From: Actinomadura mexicana
GTDB taxonomy: Bacteria; Actinomycetota; Actinomycetes; Streptosporangiales; Streptosporangiaceae
Assembly (NCBI RefSeq): GCF_900188105.1
Contig: NZ_FZNP01000008.1
Span: 1-64,000 of the forward strand
Length of the DNA stretch: 64,000 nucleotides
Direction of reading: 5' to 3'
Position numbers and translations under genes: made by a program. Every line of letters begins with the position of its first letter. Position 1 is the stretch's first letter. Below are positions 1 through 8,497 of the stretch, piece by piece. The notes under the pieces were generated by a model. The model did not search any database and was not told where the DNA came from. It was given only the letters and a program-made list of their open reading frames with translations.

Positions 1-113
1 CCATGCCCGAAAATCCCGAAACAGCCCGCGAAGAACCGCCGCTCCACACCATCCCGCTCACTGAACTGCACCGACAGGAAACGCACCAGCGCCTGACCCA
101 CCGTCAGTCTCAT
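1..113 (-). CDS. iolD: IolD (THcHDO hydrolase), N-terminal 37 codons only
   Basis: Only the start of the gene lies in the window; it runs off the left edge. The ATG is at 113-111 and the visible residues begin MRLTVGQALVRFLSVQFSER and continue into an FFAGFFGIFGHG segment. That is the characteristic N-terminus of IolD, the ThDP-dependent enzyme that opens the ring of 3D-trihydroxycyclohexane-1,2-dione in myo-inositol catabolism. Its ATG overlaps the iolB TGA by 4 nt, so it is the promoter-distal visible gene of the leftward iol operon. Identification rests on a short stretch, but that stretch is very conserved and the neighbours are iolB and iolC. Confidence 0.85.
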   Translation of the reverse strand, partial: MRLTVGQALVRFLSVQFSERDGVERRFFAGCFGIFGH

Positions 114-967
114 GCGCGTCCCTCCGGCGAGGTCAGCGGCAGCCGGGGATCGACCGGCAGCCCCTCCCAGGTGTCGCGGATCCAGGCGTGCGCGGGGTCG
201 TCGCAGATCCGCCAAGCGCGCTCCGGGGACGGCCCGGCCATCACGTTCAGGTAGTACAGGTCGTGCCCGGGCGGCGCCATCGACGGGCCGTGCCAGCCGT
301 GCGGGATCAGCACGGCGTCGCCGCTGCGGACCTCCGCCAGCACGTCGATCGGACGCCCCGGCGACCCGTACACGCGCTGGTAGGCCATGCCGTCCCCGGC
401 GACCTCGAAGTAGTAGATCTCCTCGAGGACGGCCTCGTCGGGCGTCTGCTCGTCGTGCTTGTGCGGAGGGAACGACGACCAGCAGCCCGCCGGCGTCAGC
501 ACCTCGCAGGCGATCAGCTTCTCGGCGAACGGGAACCCCTCCGGCGTCCCGAAGTTGTTGACCTGCCGACTCGCCGACCCCGCACCCCGCAACTCCACCG
601 GCACCTTCTCGGCGGGCCCGTAGCGAGGTGCGAGCCGGCGCTCGCACCTGGCCCCCGCCAGCGCGAACCGCCCACGGCCACGGATGGTCACCCGAGCGTC
701 GCGCGGCACGTAGGCGAAGTCGCTGACCCGGGCGAAGACGTCCTCGCGGCCCTCCAACTCGAACCGCTCGCCGTCGCACTCCACGGCACACGACCCCGCC
801 AACGGCAGCACGATGGTCTCGAACTCACCGGTGTCGAACGTGTGCGACCCGCCTTCCGGCAGCTCCAGCACCCGCAGCCCCGAGTACGCCCAACCGGCCG
901 ACTCGGGTGTCACGACGAGCCCGTACGGGGCTTCGGCGGCGGTTCCGGCGGGGAGGTGGTGTTTCAT
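110..967 (-). CDS. iolB: 5-deoxy-glucuronate isomerase IolB
   Basis: 285 residues from ATG at 967 (begins MKHHLPAGTAAEAPYGLVVT). IolB isomerises 5-deoxy-D-glucuronate to 2-deoxy-5-keto-gluconate in the cytosol. The protein is a double-cupin; the second cupin near residues 160-230 carries a metal-binding His cluster (PHKHDEQ followed by the EEIYYFEV strand) and a later GWHGPS segment, as expected for the family. Length matches typical IolB (about 270-300 aa). Both ends overlap neighbours by 4 nt (ATGA), indicating translational coupling with iolC upstream and iolD downstream. An open frame extends far upstream but is out of context and antisense-like, so the ATG at 967 is the credible start. 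Confidence 0.93.
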   Translation of the reverse strand: MKHHLPAGTAAEAPYGLVVTPESAGWAYSGLRVLELPEGGSHTFDTGEFETIVLPLAGSCAVECDGERFELEGREDVFARVSDFAYVPRDARVTIRGRGRFALAGARCERRLAPRYGPAEKVPVELRGAGSASRQVNNFGTPEGFPFAEKLIACEVLTPAGCWSSFPPHKHDEQTPDEAVLEEIYYFEVAGDGMAYQRVYGSPGRPIDVLAEVRSGDAVLIPHGWHGPSMAPPGHDLYYLNVMAGPSPERAWRICDDPAHAWIRDTWEGLPVDPRLPLTSPEGRA

Positions 968-1899
968 CGCGTCTCCTTGAGGAGTTCGTCGACCTCGTCT
1001 TGCGTGGGCATCGCGTCGGAGCAGGCGATCCGGGACGCGACGATCGCCCCTGCCGCGCCCGCGAACTCGACGAGCCGCCGCAGTTCCCATCCGGCGAGGA
1101 GGCCGTGGCAGACGGCGCCGCCGAAAGCGTCCCCGGCGCCGAGTCCGTTGACGACGTCCACCTTGACCGGTGGCACCTCCACGACCTCGTCGGCCGTCGC
1201 CGCGAGGACGCCCTCCGGGCCCATCTTCACGATGGCGAGTTCCGGGCCGCGGGCCAGGATCGCGCGTGCGGCGGCGCGCGGCTCCCGCTCCCCCACGGCG
1301 ACCTCGCACTCCTCCAGGTTTCCGACCGCGACCGTCGCCCGTTCCAAGGCGAGACCTGCCCAGTGCGGAGCCTCCGAGGGGTCCTCCCAGAGCATCGGCC
1401 GGTAGTCGAGGTCGATGACGGTCTGCCCAGGGTGCTCCCCCAGCGCGGTCAGGGTCGCCTCCCGGCTGGGCTCCTGCGAAAGGCCCGTGACCGTGGCCCA
1501 GACGATGCGCGCCGAGCGGATCGCGTCGAGGTCGAGCTCGTCCCGGCGGATCTCCAGGTCGGGCGCCTTGGGGTAGCGGTAGAAGTACAGCGGGAAGTCG
1601 TCGGGCGGGAAGATCTCGCAGAAGGCCAGCGGTGTCGGCAGGCCGGGGACGGCGGTGACGAAGCGGTCGTCCACGCCGTAGCCCCGAAGGGCGTTGTGGA
1701 TGAACCGGCCGAAGGGGTCTTCCCCCGTGCGCGTGATGACGGCGGAGCTGCGGCCGTACCTGGCCGCCGCCACGGCGACATTGGTCGGGCTGCCGCCGAG
1801 GTACTTGCCGAACGACTCGACGTCCTCCAGCGGCGTGCCCACCTGGTTCGGATAGACGTCGACGCTGACCCGCCCCATCGTGATGAGGTCGAACGTCAT
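964..1899 (-). CDS. iolC: 5-dehydro-2-deoxygluconokinase IolC
   Basis: 311 residues, ATG at 1899 (begins MTFDLITMGRVSVDVYPNQV). PfkB/ribokinase-family sugar kinase that phosphorylates 2-deoxy-5-keto-gluconate. The N-terminal GRVSVDVYPNQVG and LGGSPTNVAVAAARYG segments are the PfkB signature 1 region of IolC, and the C-terminal NGLGAGDAFGGAVCHGLL around residues 245-265 is PfkB signature 2 with the catalytic Asp. Length is typical for a bacterial stand-alone IolC (about 320 aa), not the kinase-aldolase fusion seen in some proteobacteria. Stop overlaps the iolB ATG, and its own ATG overlaps the stop of the upstream isomerase-like gene, both by 4 nt. Confidence 0.93.
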   Translation of the reverse strand: MTFDLITMGRVSVDVYPNQVGTPLEDVESFGKYLGGSPTNVAVAAARYGRSSAVITRTGEDPFGRFIHNALRGYGVDDRFVTAVPGLPTPLAFCEIFPPDDFPLYFYRYPKAPDLEIRRDELDLDAIRSARIVWATVTGLSQEPSREATLTALGEHPGQTVIDLDYRPMLWEDPSEAPHWAGLALERATVAVGNLEECEVAVGEREPRAAARAILARGPELAIVKMGPEGVLAATADEVVEVPPVKVDVVNGLGAGDAFGGAVCHGLLAGWELRRLVEFAGAAGAIVASRIACSDAMPTQDEVDELLKETR

Positions 1900-2747
1900 C
1901 GGGCCACCCCGGCGAGGTAGTCGAGGCTCCTGCGGACGTCGCCGAACGGTCCGGCTCCCTGCGCCGGCTCGCCGGTCAGGACGGCGTCCTGCTCCATCAC
2001 CCACCAGCCTTCGTAACCGGCGGCCTCCAGGGTCCGGATGATGTCGGGGATGTCGATGTCACCGTCCCCGAGCGGCCTGTACAGACCGTCCCGCACCGCG
2101 CTCGTGTACGTGATCTCTCCCTTGAGTACCTGTTGGGCGAGGCCCACGTCCACATCCTTCAGATGGACATGCGCTATGCGCGGCGCCGCGAAACGCGCCA
2201 GCCAGACCGGATCGGTGCCGCCGACCAGAAGGTGCCCTGTGTCGAGGCAGAGGGGGATACTGGATCCGCCCAGCACGCGTTCGACCTCGGCGCGGCGCTC
2301 CACGACCGTCCCGACGTGAGGGTGCAGGGTGGCGAGCCTGCCGCGTTCCGCGGCGCGCGCGGCGATCGCGTCGAGGTTCGCGAGCAGCGCCGCCCACGCC
2401 TTGGTGTCGAGGACGGGACGCTCGTCGTATCCGTCGAGTCCGGTTGCGGCGGCTAGGACGAGGACACCGTCGATGTCGTCCAGCGCCTTCTCGACCACGG
2501 GCAGTGGGTCGAACGCGGGGTCGTGCAGGACGACAGGTACGAACGCCCCTACGAGACCCAGCCCGAAGGCGGTCAGCAGTTCGTGCCGCTCTTGGGTGGC
2601 CGCAGGGAGGAAGCCGTCCGGCCCGAGTTCCGTCGCGGCGAGGCCGAGGTCGCGCATCTCGGCGAGCACCCGGCCCGGCTCCATCTGGTGGCCCCAGCCG
2701 GGCACCTCGCACACGCCCCACGAGATCGGCGCGCCGGCAATCCTCAC
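1896..2747 (-). CDS. iolE: IolE-like sugar isomerase/inosose dehydratase (TIM barrel)
   Basis: 283 residues from a GTG start. AP-endonuclease-2-type TIM barrel of the sugar phosphate isomerase/epimerase superfamily. Visible metal-site motifs include TLHPHVGT near residue 138, LCLDTGHLLVGG near 167, IAHVHLKDVD near 191 and WWVMEQD near 249, giving the usual Glu/Asp/His ligand set. The N-terminal APISWGVCEVPGWG and TELGPDGFLP segments resemble actinobacterial IolE (2-keto-myo-inositol dehydratase). Position between the dehydrogenase-like gene and iolC fits the second pathway step. An IolI/IolH-type isomerase role is the alternative; the fold call is firm, the exact substrate less so. Confidence 0.75.
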   Translation of the reverse strand: MRIAGAPISWGVCEVPGWGHQMEPGRVLAEMRDLGLAATELGPDGFLPAATQERHELLTAFGLGLVGAFVPVVLHDPAFDPLPVVEKALDDIDGVLVLAAATGLDGYDERPVLDTKAWAALLANLDAIAARAAERGRLATLHPHVGTVVERRAEVERVLGGSSIPLCLDTGHLLVGGTDPVWLARFAAPRIAHVHLKDVDVGLAQQVLKGEITYTSAVRDGLYRPLGDGDIDIPDIIRTLEAAGYEGWWVMEQDAVLTGEPAQGAGPFGDVRRSLDYLAGVAR

Positions 2748-3754
2748 CGCCGCACCTCCTCGACGCCGACCATCCGCTCCTCACGCAGGGACAGTTCGCA
2801 CGCCTCGGCGAGGTAGAACGCCTCCAGCGCCTCCTCCGGCGGGCACGGGTTGGCGCGGCGGCCCGCCACGACGTCCGCGAAGGCCCGCAGTTCGGCGTCG
2901 TAGGCGTCGGAGAAGCGCTCCATGAAGCCGCCGTAGGGCGTCCTGGGCTGGTCCCCGTCCGGCAGTGCGGTGGCGGGCGTCCGGTCGTCCAGGCCGGTGA
3001 TGACGCTGTCCTTGGAGCCGAACAGTTCCAGGCGCGCGTCGTACCCGGCGGCGTTGTAGCGGGTGGCCGAGACCTGGCCGAGCGTCCCGTCGTCCAGGAT
3101 GAGCAGCGCGGACCCGGTGTCGACGTCGCCGGCCTCGCGGAAGAAGTCGTCGCCGCGGTTGGCGCCCGCCGCCATCACCCGGACGACCTCGCGGCCGGTG
3201 ACGAACCGGATGAGGTCCAGGTCGTGGATGAGGCAGTCGCGGAACAGCCCGCCGGACGTGGGGACGTACTCGGCCGGCGGCGGCGCCGGGTCGAAGCTGC
3301 ACGAGCGGACGGTGTGCAGCCAGCCGAGCCGCCCGGACGCGAGGGCCTCGCGCGCCGCCGCGTTCCCGGCGTCGAACCGGCGCTGGAACCCGACCTGCAC
3401 CGGGACGCCGGCGCCCGCCGCCGCCCGGACGACTTGGAACGTTCCATCTAGATCGGACGCGAGCGGTTTCTCGCAGAAGACGGGGATTCGCGCGGTCACG
3501 GCCCGCTCCACCAGGGCCGCGTGCGCGTCCGTGGCCGCCGCGACGACCAGGCCGTCCAGGCCGGCGGAGAAGAGTCCCTCGACGGTGTCCAGGGCGGTGA
3601 CCTCGGGCGGTCCCCCGCTCAGGCGCGCGGCGAGATCTCGGGCCCGCCCCGGATCCGCGTCCGCGATGACCACCGCCCCCACCTCGGGCAACTCCTGCAG
3701 CGCGGCGGCGTGGCGCGCACCAATGCGCCCCGCGCCGGCCAGTCCGATCCTCAT
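2744..3754 (-). CDS. iolG: Gfo/Idh/MocA oxidoreductase, probable inositol 2-dehydrogenase
   Basis: 336 residues, ATG at 3754 behind a GGGAGGAG Shine-Dalgarno. N-terminal Rossmann domain with GLAGAGRIGARHA, then the family EKP motif (VFCEKPLASDL near residue 92) and the DCLIHDLDLIRF active-site helix near 165-180, where the Asp and His match the inositol dehydrogenase catalytic pair. Predicted to oxidise myo-inositol to 2-keto-myo-inositol with NAD. It is the first gene of the leftward iol operon and overlaps the next gene by 4 nt (GTGA). The family has broad specificity, so scyllo-inositol or another polyol remains possible; operon context argues for inositol. Confidence 0.8.
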   Translation of the reverse strand: MRIGLAGAGRIGARHAAALQELPEVGAVVIADADPGRARDLAARLSGGPPEVTALDTVEGLFSAGLDGLVVAAATDAHAALVERAVTARIPVFCEKPLASDLDGTFQVVRAAAGAGVPVQVGFQRRFDAGNAAAREALASGRLGWLHTVRSCSFDPAPPPAEYVPTSGGLFRDCLIHDLDLIRFVTGREVVRVMAAGANRGDDFFREAGDVDTGSALLILDDGTLGQVSATRYNAAGYDARLELFGSKDSVITGLDDRTPATALPDGDQPRTPYGGFMERFSDAYDAELRAFADVVAGRRANPCPPEEALEAFYLAEACELSLREERMVGVEEVRR

Positions 3755-3922
3755 CGATCTCCTCCCGGTCGGCGGTCAGGTGGGACACGAGTCTGATGGA
3801 GCGTTCCAGCAGCGTCAACGCCCCGGCTGTCCGCCTCATCGGTAATGGAGGTGTCCGAAATCCCGGCCGTTACTCGGGGCCTCGGCTGTCGCCGAAGCCT
3901 TACCAAGCGCTAGTTTTGCCTC
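3755..3922. promoter_or_regulatory. Divergent promoter region between iol operon and fused SDR gene
   Basis: 168-bp spacer separating iolG (leftward) from the gene at 3923 (rightward). A near-palindrome CAAGCGCTAG (3904-3913, core AGCGCT) overlaps a TAGTTT element at 3911-3916 that looks like a -10 hexamer. It sits 6 nt before the ATG at 3923, and there is no Shine-Dalgarno, so that transcript could be leaderless. The palindrome is a plausible operator, but its regulator cannot be named from sequence. Confidence 0.35.
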
Positions 3923-5434
3923 ATGCGGATCTTCGTCACCGGCGCCTCCGGCTTCGTCGGGTCCCACGCCGTCCGCGCCCTGCTCGCCGCCGGGCACCGG
4001 CCGCGCGCGCTGGTCCGCGACCCGGACAGGGCGGCGACGGTGCTGCGCACGGTCGGCGTCGACCCCCGGGACGTCGAACTCGTCCCCGGCGACATGCTGG
4101 ACGAGGGCTCCGTCGCCGAGGCTCTGCGCGGCTGCGACGCCGCGATCCACACCGCCGCGGCGATCGGGGTGACCGGGGGCGCCGGCGACCTGGTGGAGGT
4201 GAACGTCCGGGGCACCCGCAACGTGGTGGGCGGCGCCGTCGCGCAGGGCCTGGCCCCGGTGGTCCACGTGTCGACGATCGGGGTGTTCGTCCCGCCGTCC
4301 GGCCCGGTCATCACCGCGGGGGACGCCCTGGCGAGCCCCCGGACCGACTACGGCAGGTCCAAACTGGCGGCCGAACGCTACGTGCGCGACCTCCAGGCGG
4401 ACGGCGCGCCGGTCACCATCGTCTACCCCGGCGGCGTGTGCGGCCCGAACCAGCCGACGCTGGACGCGCTGATGGAGGGGCTCGCCGCCGCGCTCGGCAA
4501 GGTGTGGCCACTTCCGGGCGGCGGCGTCTCGGTCATCGACGTCCGCGACCTCGGCGAGGCGCTGGCACGTTCCGTCGAGGCACGGCAGGGCCCGAGCCGC
4601 TGGGTGCTCGGCGGCCACTACCTGACCTGGCCGCAGTACGCCGACCTGTGCGACCGCCTCACCGGCGTGAAGTGCCGCCGCGTCCGCGTGCCCAGCCGCG
4701 TCATGCTCGCGCTCGGCTCCGCCCTCGACGCGGCCAAGCGCGTCCGCCGCTTCGACTACCCGCTCACCCGCGACGCCGCCGAGTTCATGGTCACGCTGGT
4801 GCCGACCGACGACCGCCCCGTCCTGGACGCGCTCGGCCTCACGCTGCGCCCCGTCGAGGAGACCGTCGCCGACGGCCTGCGCTGGCTGGCCGAGAACGGC
4901 CATCTGAACCCGCGCCGGGCCGGACGGCTCGCCGCCAAGGAGGCCCCCATGCCGACCCTCGTCCAGCGCACCTTCGGCCCGGTCTTCCACCGGGTCTCGG
5001 GCGCCGAGTGGTTCTCCAGAGTGGGCCCCAGGGTCGTCCCGCCCGTGGACCGCACGCTGCACCGGCTCACCGGCGGGCGGCTCATGCTCGGCCAGCTCCT
5101 CGTGCCGAGCCTCGTCCTGACGACGACCGGCGCCGTCAGCGGGCTCCCCCGGCAGACGCCGCTCGCGTGCCTGCCCGACCAGGAGGGCGGCTGGTACGTC
5201 GTCGGCTCCAACTTCGGCCGGGAGAAGCACCCCGCCTGGACGGGCAACCTCCTGAAGAACCCCGACGCGCAGGTCAGTTTCCAGGGCCGCACCGTCCCGG
5301 TCACCGCCCGCCTCCTGGACGACGTCGAGCGCAAGGAGGTCTGGCCTCGCCTCACCGCCGTCTGGCCCGTCTACGACCGTTACGTGGAACGCGCCGAACG
5401 GCAGCTCAGGGTCTTCCGCCTGAGGCCCCGCTAA
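3923..5434 (+). CDS. Fusion: extended SDR/NAD-epimerase domain + F420-type nitroreductase domain
   Basis: 503 residues. Residues 1-330 form an extended short-chain dehydrogenase/epimerase: nucleotide-binding VTGASGFVGSHAVRALLAAG at the N-terminus, and a YxxxK active site in TDYGRSKLAAERY near 143-155. Residues 343-503 form a deazaflavin-dependent nitroreductase (Ddn/FGD-like split beta-barrel) with LTTTGAVSGLPRQTPLACL, WYVVGSNFGREKHPAW and NLLKNPDAQVSFQGR, the typical F420-binding core. Such domains are usually encoded separately. Position 4949, at the exact domain border, is an in-frame ATG with a perfect ribosome binding site, so both a fusion and a free nitroreductase may be made. No Shine-Dalgarno precedes the first ATG. 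Substrate unknown; a lipid, steroid or xenobiotic carbonyl is plausible. Confidence 0.8.
   Translation: MRIFVTGASGFVGSHAVRALLAAGHRPRALVRDPDRAATVLRTVGVDPRDVELVPGDMLDEGSVAEALRGCDAAIHTAAAIGVTGGAGDLVEVNVRGTRNVVGGAVAQGLAPVVHVSTIGVFVPPSGPVITAGDALASPRTDYGRSKLAAERYVRDLQADGAPVTIVYPGGVCGPNQPTLDALMEGLAAALGKVWPLPGGGVSVIDVRDLGEALARSVEARQGPSRWVLGGHYLTWPQYADLCDRLTGVKCRRVRVPSRVMLALGSALDAAKRVRRFDYPLTRDAAEFMVTLVPTDDRPVLDALGLTLRPVEETVADGLRWLAENGHLNPRRAGRLAAKEAPMPTLVQRTFGPVFHRVSGAEWFSRVGPRVVPPVDRTLHRLTGGRLMLGQLLVPSLVLTTTGAVSGLPRQTPLACLPDQEGGWYVVGSNFGREKHPAWTGNLLKNPDAQVSFQGRTVPVTARLLDDVERKEVWPRLTAVWPVYDRYVERAERQLRVFRLRPR
4937..4951 (+). promoter_or_regulatory. Internal ribosome binding site and ATG for the nitroreductase domain
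   Basis: AAGGAGG at 4937-4943, five bases, then ATG at 4949-4951, in frame with the upstream SDR domain (residue 343 of the fusion). This is the strongest Shine-Dalgarno in the neighbourhood and falls precisely at the domain junction. Seen directly; use as a second start is inference. Confidence 0.6.
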
Positions 5435-5955
5435 CGGCCGCGAAGGGTCCTGGAAAGCTTCCGGCCGATGAGCAGATAGGCGAGCACGACACCGCTGACG
5501 TTGAGGATGACGTCGTCGACGTCGAAGGCCCGTCCCATCACGAACGTGCCCTGGACCGTCTCGATGGCCAGCGAGAGCATGCCGCCCACCAGGGCCAGCC
5601 GCACGGGGCCGCGGAGGGTCGTCCAGACCAGGGGCAGCAGCACTCCGAGCGGAGCCAGCAGCACCACGTTGCCGCCTATCTGGAGGAGCGCGTCCTTGGT
5701 CGGCTGGTCCATGTAGAACCGGAGCGACCGGCCCGGATCGGTGTTCCCGCCCGCCTGCCCGTTGTCATGGACGGGCGTCAGCGTGAGTTTGAACGCGAAA
5801 TACAAGAAGACGCCGAGAAAACCCAACGAGATGATGACGACCACCACGCGCAGGGCGATGACGTACCAGGGGACCCTCTCGCCCGCCGCTGCGGGCTGCC
5901 ACATTTCGACCAACACGCGCCGCGGTCTGCCCCGTCCGCCACGGTCCATGCGCAT
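5431..5955 (-). CDS. VanZ-like integral membrane protein
   Basis: 174 residues (172 if the second ATG at 5949, better spaced from the GGGG upstream, is used). VanZ-family protein: a first membrane helix near residues 30-55 (WYVIALRVVVVIISLGFLGV), then the family core with NVVLLAPLGVLLPLVW, and AIETVQGTFVMGRAFDVDDV, where the conserved Glu and Asp-Asp pair sit, followed by NVSGVVLAYLLIG. VanZ homologues have been linked to low-level teicoplanin resistance, but most chromosomal copies have no known function. It converges on the fused SDR gene with a 4-nt overlap of stop codons. Confidence 0.75.
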   Translation of the reverse strand: MRMDRGGRGRPRRVLVEMWQPAAAGERVPWYVIALRVVVVIISLGFLGVFLYFAFKLTLTPVHDNGQAGGNTDPGRSLRFYMDQPTKDALLQIGGNVVLLAPLGVLLPLVWTTLRGPVRLALVGGMLSLAIETVQGTFVMGRAFDVDDVILNVSGVVLAYLLIGRKLSRTLRGR

Positions 5956-5997
5956 CCCCGGGTTTCGGTATGACCGGATAGTCCATTGAAGCCAGAA

Positions 5998-6028
5998 CGC
6001 CCGTACCGGGATGAACCCGGCACGGGCG
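5998..6028 (-). terminator. Hairpin terminator downstream of lon
   Basis: CGCCCGT-A-CCGGG pairs with CCCGG-C-ACGGGCG around the 5-nt loop at 6011-6015: twelve pairs interrupted by one A/C mismatch. It begins 15 nt beyond the lon stop codon on the leftward strand and lies upstream of the VanZ-like gene. There is no strong U-tract, as is usual in high-GC actinomycetes. Confidence 0.7.
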
Positions 6029-6043
6029 CTCCGTGCGCCGCGA

Positions 6044-8440
6044 TCAGGCGGCGACCGCGGTGGTGGCGGGCTCCAGGGCCAGGTCCAGCACCTCGCGGAC
6101 GTCGCTGACGGCGAACACCGTCATCGTGTCGAGCACCTCGGCCGGGACGTCCTCCAGGTCCGGCTCGTTGCGCTTGGGCACGATCGCGGTGGTGATGCCG
6201 AGCCTCGACGCGGCCAGCAGCTTCTGCTTCAGCCCGCCGATCGGCAGCACCCGCCCGGTCAGCGACACCTCACCGGTCATCGCCACGTCCGAGCGCACCG
6301 GGCGGCCCGACAGCAGCGACGCCAGCGCCGTCGTCATCGTGATGCCCGCGCTCGGGCCGTCCTTCGGGATCGCGCCGGCGGGCACGTGGACGTGCACGCC
6401 GCGGTCCTTCAGGTCGCCGACCGGCAGTTCCAGCTCCGCGCCGCGCGAGCGCAGGTAGCTGAGCGCGATCCGCGCCGACTCCTTCATGACGTCGCCGAGC
6501 TGGCCGGTGAGCGTCACGCCGGTGTCCCCGGTCTCCCGGTCGGCCAGCGACGCCTCGATGTAGAGGACGTCGCCGCCCGCGCCGGTGACGGCGAGGCCCG
6601 TCGCCACGCCCGGCACGCCGGTGCGGCGCTCGTTCCTGCTCAGCTCGACCTCCGGGGTGAACCGCGGCCGGCCGAGGTAGTCCCTCAGGTCGTCCGCGCC
6701 GATCCGGACGGGCAGCGCCGCCTTCCCGAGCGCGACGTTGGCCGCGACCTTGCGCAGCACCCGCGCGATCGAGCGGTCCAGGGACCGGACGCCGGCCTCC
6801 CGGGTGTACTCGGCCGCCAGCAGCCGCAGCGCGTCGTCGCCGAAGACCGCCTCGGACGCCTCCAGCCCCGCCTTGTCGAGCTGGCGCGGCAGCAGGTGGT
6901 CGCGGGCGATCGTGACCTTCTCGTCCTCGGTGTAGCCGTCCAGCTCCACCAGCTCCATCCGGTCGAGCAGCGGCCCGGGGATCGCCTCCACCACGTTCGC
7001 GGTGGCCAGGAACAGCACGTCGCTCAGGTCGAGCTCCACCTCCAGGTAGTGGTCCCGGAAGGTGTGGTTCTGCTCGGGGTCGAGGACCTCCAGCAGCGCC
7101 GCGGTCGGGTCGCCCCGGTAGTCGGCGCCGACCTTGTCGACCTCGTCCAGCAGGACGACGGGGTTCATCGTCCCCGCCTCGCGGATGGCGCGGACGATGC
7201 GCCCCGGGAGGGCGCCCACGTACGTGCGGCGGTGCCCCCGGATCTCGGCCTCGTCCCGCACGCCGCCCAGGGCGACCCGCACGAACTCGCGTCCCATGGC
7301 CCGCGCGACCGACTCGCCCAGCGACGTCTTGCCGACGCCGGGAGGACCGGTCAGCGCCAGCACCGCGCCGCTCCTGCGTCCGCCCACGACGCCCAGGCCG
7401 CGCTCCTCGCGCCGCTTGCGCACGGCCAGGTACTCGACGATGCGCTCCTTGACGTCGTCGAGACCGGCGTGGTCGGCGTCCAGGATCTCCCGCGCGCCCG
7501 CGATGTCGTAGGCGTCCTCGGTCCGCTCGTTCCAGGGGATGTCGAGGACGGTGTCCAGCCAGGTGCGGATCCAGCCGCCCTCGGGCGAGGCGTCGGACGA
7601 CCGCTCCAGCTTGTCGACCTCCTTCAGCGCCGCCTCGCGCACCTTCTCGGGAAGGTTCGCGGCCTCGATCCGGGCCCGGTAGTCGTCCTCCTCGTCGGCC
7701 GGGTCGCCGTTCAGCTCGGCCAGCTCCTTGCGGATGGCCTCCTGCTGCTGGCGCAGCAGGAACTCCCGCTGCGTCTTCTCCATGCCCTCCTGGACGTCCT
7801 TGCGGATGGTCTCCGCCACGTCCAGCTCGGCGAGGTGGTCGCGCGTCCACCCGATCACCAGGGTGAGCCGCTCCACGACGTCGACGGTCTCCAGGACCTC
7901 GATCTTCTGCTCGTCGGTGAAGTACGGCGCGTAACCGGCGTTGTCGGCCAGCGTGGAGGGGTCGTCGATCTGCTGCACGACGTCCACGACCTGCCAGGCG
8001 CCCCGCTTCTGCAGGATCGCGCTGACCAGCCCCTTGTACTCCTTCGCCAGCTCCTGCGCGCGCCCGGTCGCCGGCGGCGCCTCCACCGCCGTCCCCTCGA
8101 CCCACAGCGCCGCGCCCGGCCCGGTCGTCCCGGTGCCGATCCGCACCCGCTGCACGCCGCGGACGACGGCGCCCGGCTCACCGCCGGGCAGCCGCCCCTC
8201 CTGCTCGATCACGCCGAGCGTGCCGATGCCGGCGTACTGCCCGTTCAGCCTGGGCACCAGCAGCACCCGCGGCTTGGCCGCCGACCGGATGCCCGGCCCC
8301 TTGGTCTGCGCGACCGCCCGCGCGGCCTCGACGGCGGCCCGGACCTCGCCGCTCTCCGACAGGTCCAGGGGCACCACCATGCCGGGCAGAACGACCCCGT
8401 CTTCCAGGGGCAGCACCGGCAGCGTCAGGGTCTCGCTCAT
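6044..8440 (-). CDS. lon: ATP-dependent protease Lon (La)
   Basis: 798 residues, ATG at 8440 chosen because GGAG lies 7 nt upstream; a TTG 12 nt earlier is less likely. Domains: N-terminal substrate-binding LON domain (residues about 1-200, start LPVLPLEDGVVLPGMVVPLD), coiled-coil linker, AAA+ module with Walker A GPPGVGKTS near 352 and Walker B VVLLDEVDKVG, and C-terminal S16 protease domain with catalytic Ser in PKDGPSAGITM. Cytosolic homohexamer degrading misfolded and regulatory proteins. An HspR-type inverted repeat lies just upstream, matching the known HspR control of lon in Streptomyces. A hairpin terminator follows directly, so it is probably monocistronic. Confidence 0.97.
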   Translation of the reverse strand: MSETLTLPVLPLEDGVVLPGMVVPLDLSESGEVRAAVEAARAVAQTKGPGIRSAAKPRVLLVPRLNGQYAGIGTLGVIEQEGRLPGGEPGAVVRGVQRVRIGTGTTGPGAALWVEGTAVEAPPATGRAQELAKEYKGLVSAILQKRGAWQVVDVVQQIDDPSTLADNAGYAPYFTDEQKIEVLETVDVVERLTLVIGWTRDHLAELDVAETIRKDVQEGMEKTQREFLLRQQQEAIRKELAELNGDPADEEDDYRARIEAANLPEKVREAALKEVDKLERSSDASPEGGWIRTWLDTVLDIPWNERTEDAYDIAGAREILDADHAGLDDVKERIVEYLAVRKRREERGLGVVGGRRSGAVLALTGPPGVGKTSLGESVARAMGREFVRVALGGVRDEAEIRGHRRTYVGALPGRIVRAIREAGTMNPVVLLDEVDKVGADYRGDPTAALLEVLDPEQNHTFRDHYLEVELDLSDVLFLATANVVEAIPGPLLDRMELVELDGYTEDEKVTIARDHLLPRQLDKAGLEASEAVFGDDALRLLAAEYTREAGVRSLDRSIARVLRKVAANVALGKAALPVRIGADDLRDYLGRPRFTPEVELSRNERRTGVPGVATGLAVTGAGGDVLYIEASLADRETGDTGVTLTGQLGDVMKESARIALSYLRSRGAELELPVGDLKDRGVHVHVPAGAIPKDGPSAGITMTTALASLLSGRPVRSDVAMTGEVSLTGRVLPIGGLKQKLLAASRLGITTAIVPKRNEPDLEDVPAEVLDTMTVFAVSDVREVLDLALEPATTAVAA

Positions 8441-8476
8441 GCTCAGCTCCAACTCAGTAGGACACCCAACCGCAAG

Positions 8477-8497
8477 ATTGAGTCATACACACTCAAG
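8477..8497. promoter_or_regulatory. HAIR element (HspR operator) upstream of lon
   Basis: ATTGAGT, seven bases, ACTCAAG. The HspR-associated inverted repeat consensus is CTTGAGT-N7-ACTCAAG, so 13 of 14 arm positions match. It lies 37 bp upstream of the lon ATG. In Streptomyces HspR represses dnaK, clpB and lon through this element; binding here is inferred from the match. Confidence 0.85.
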
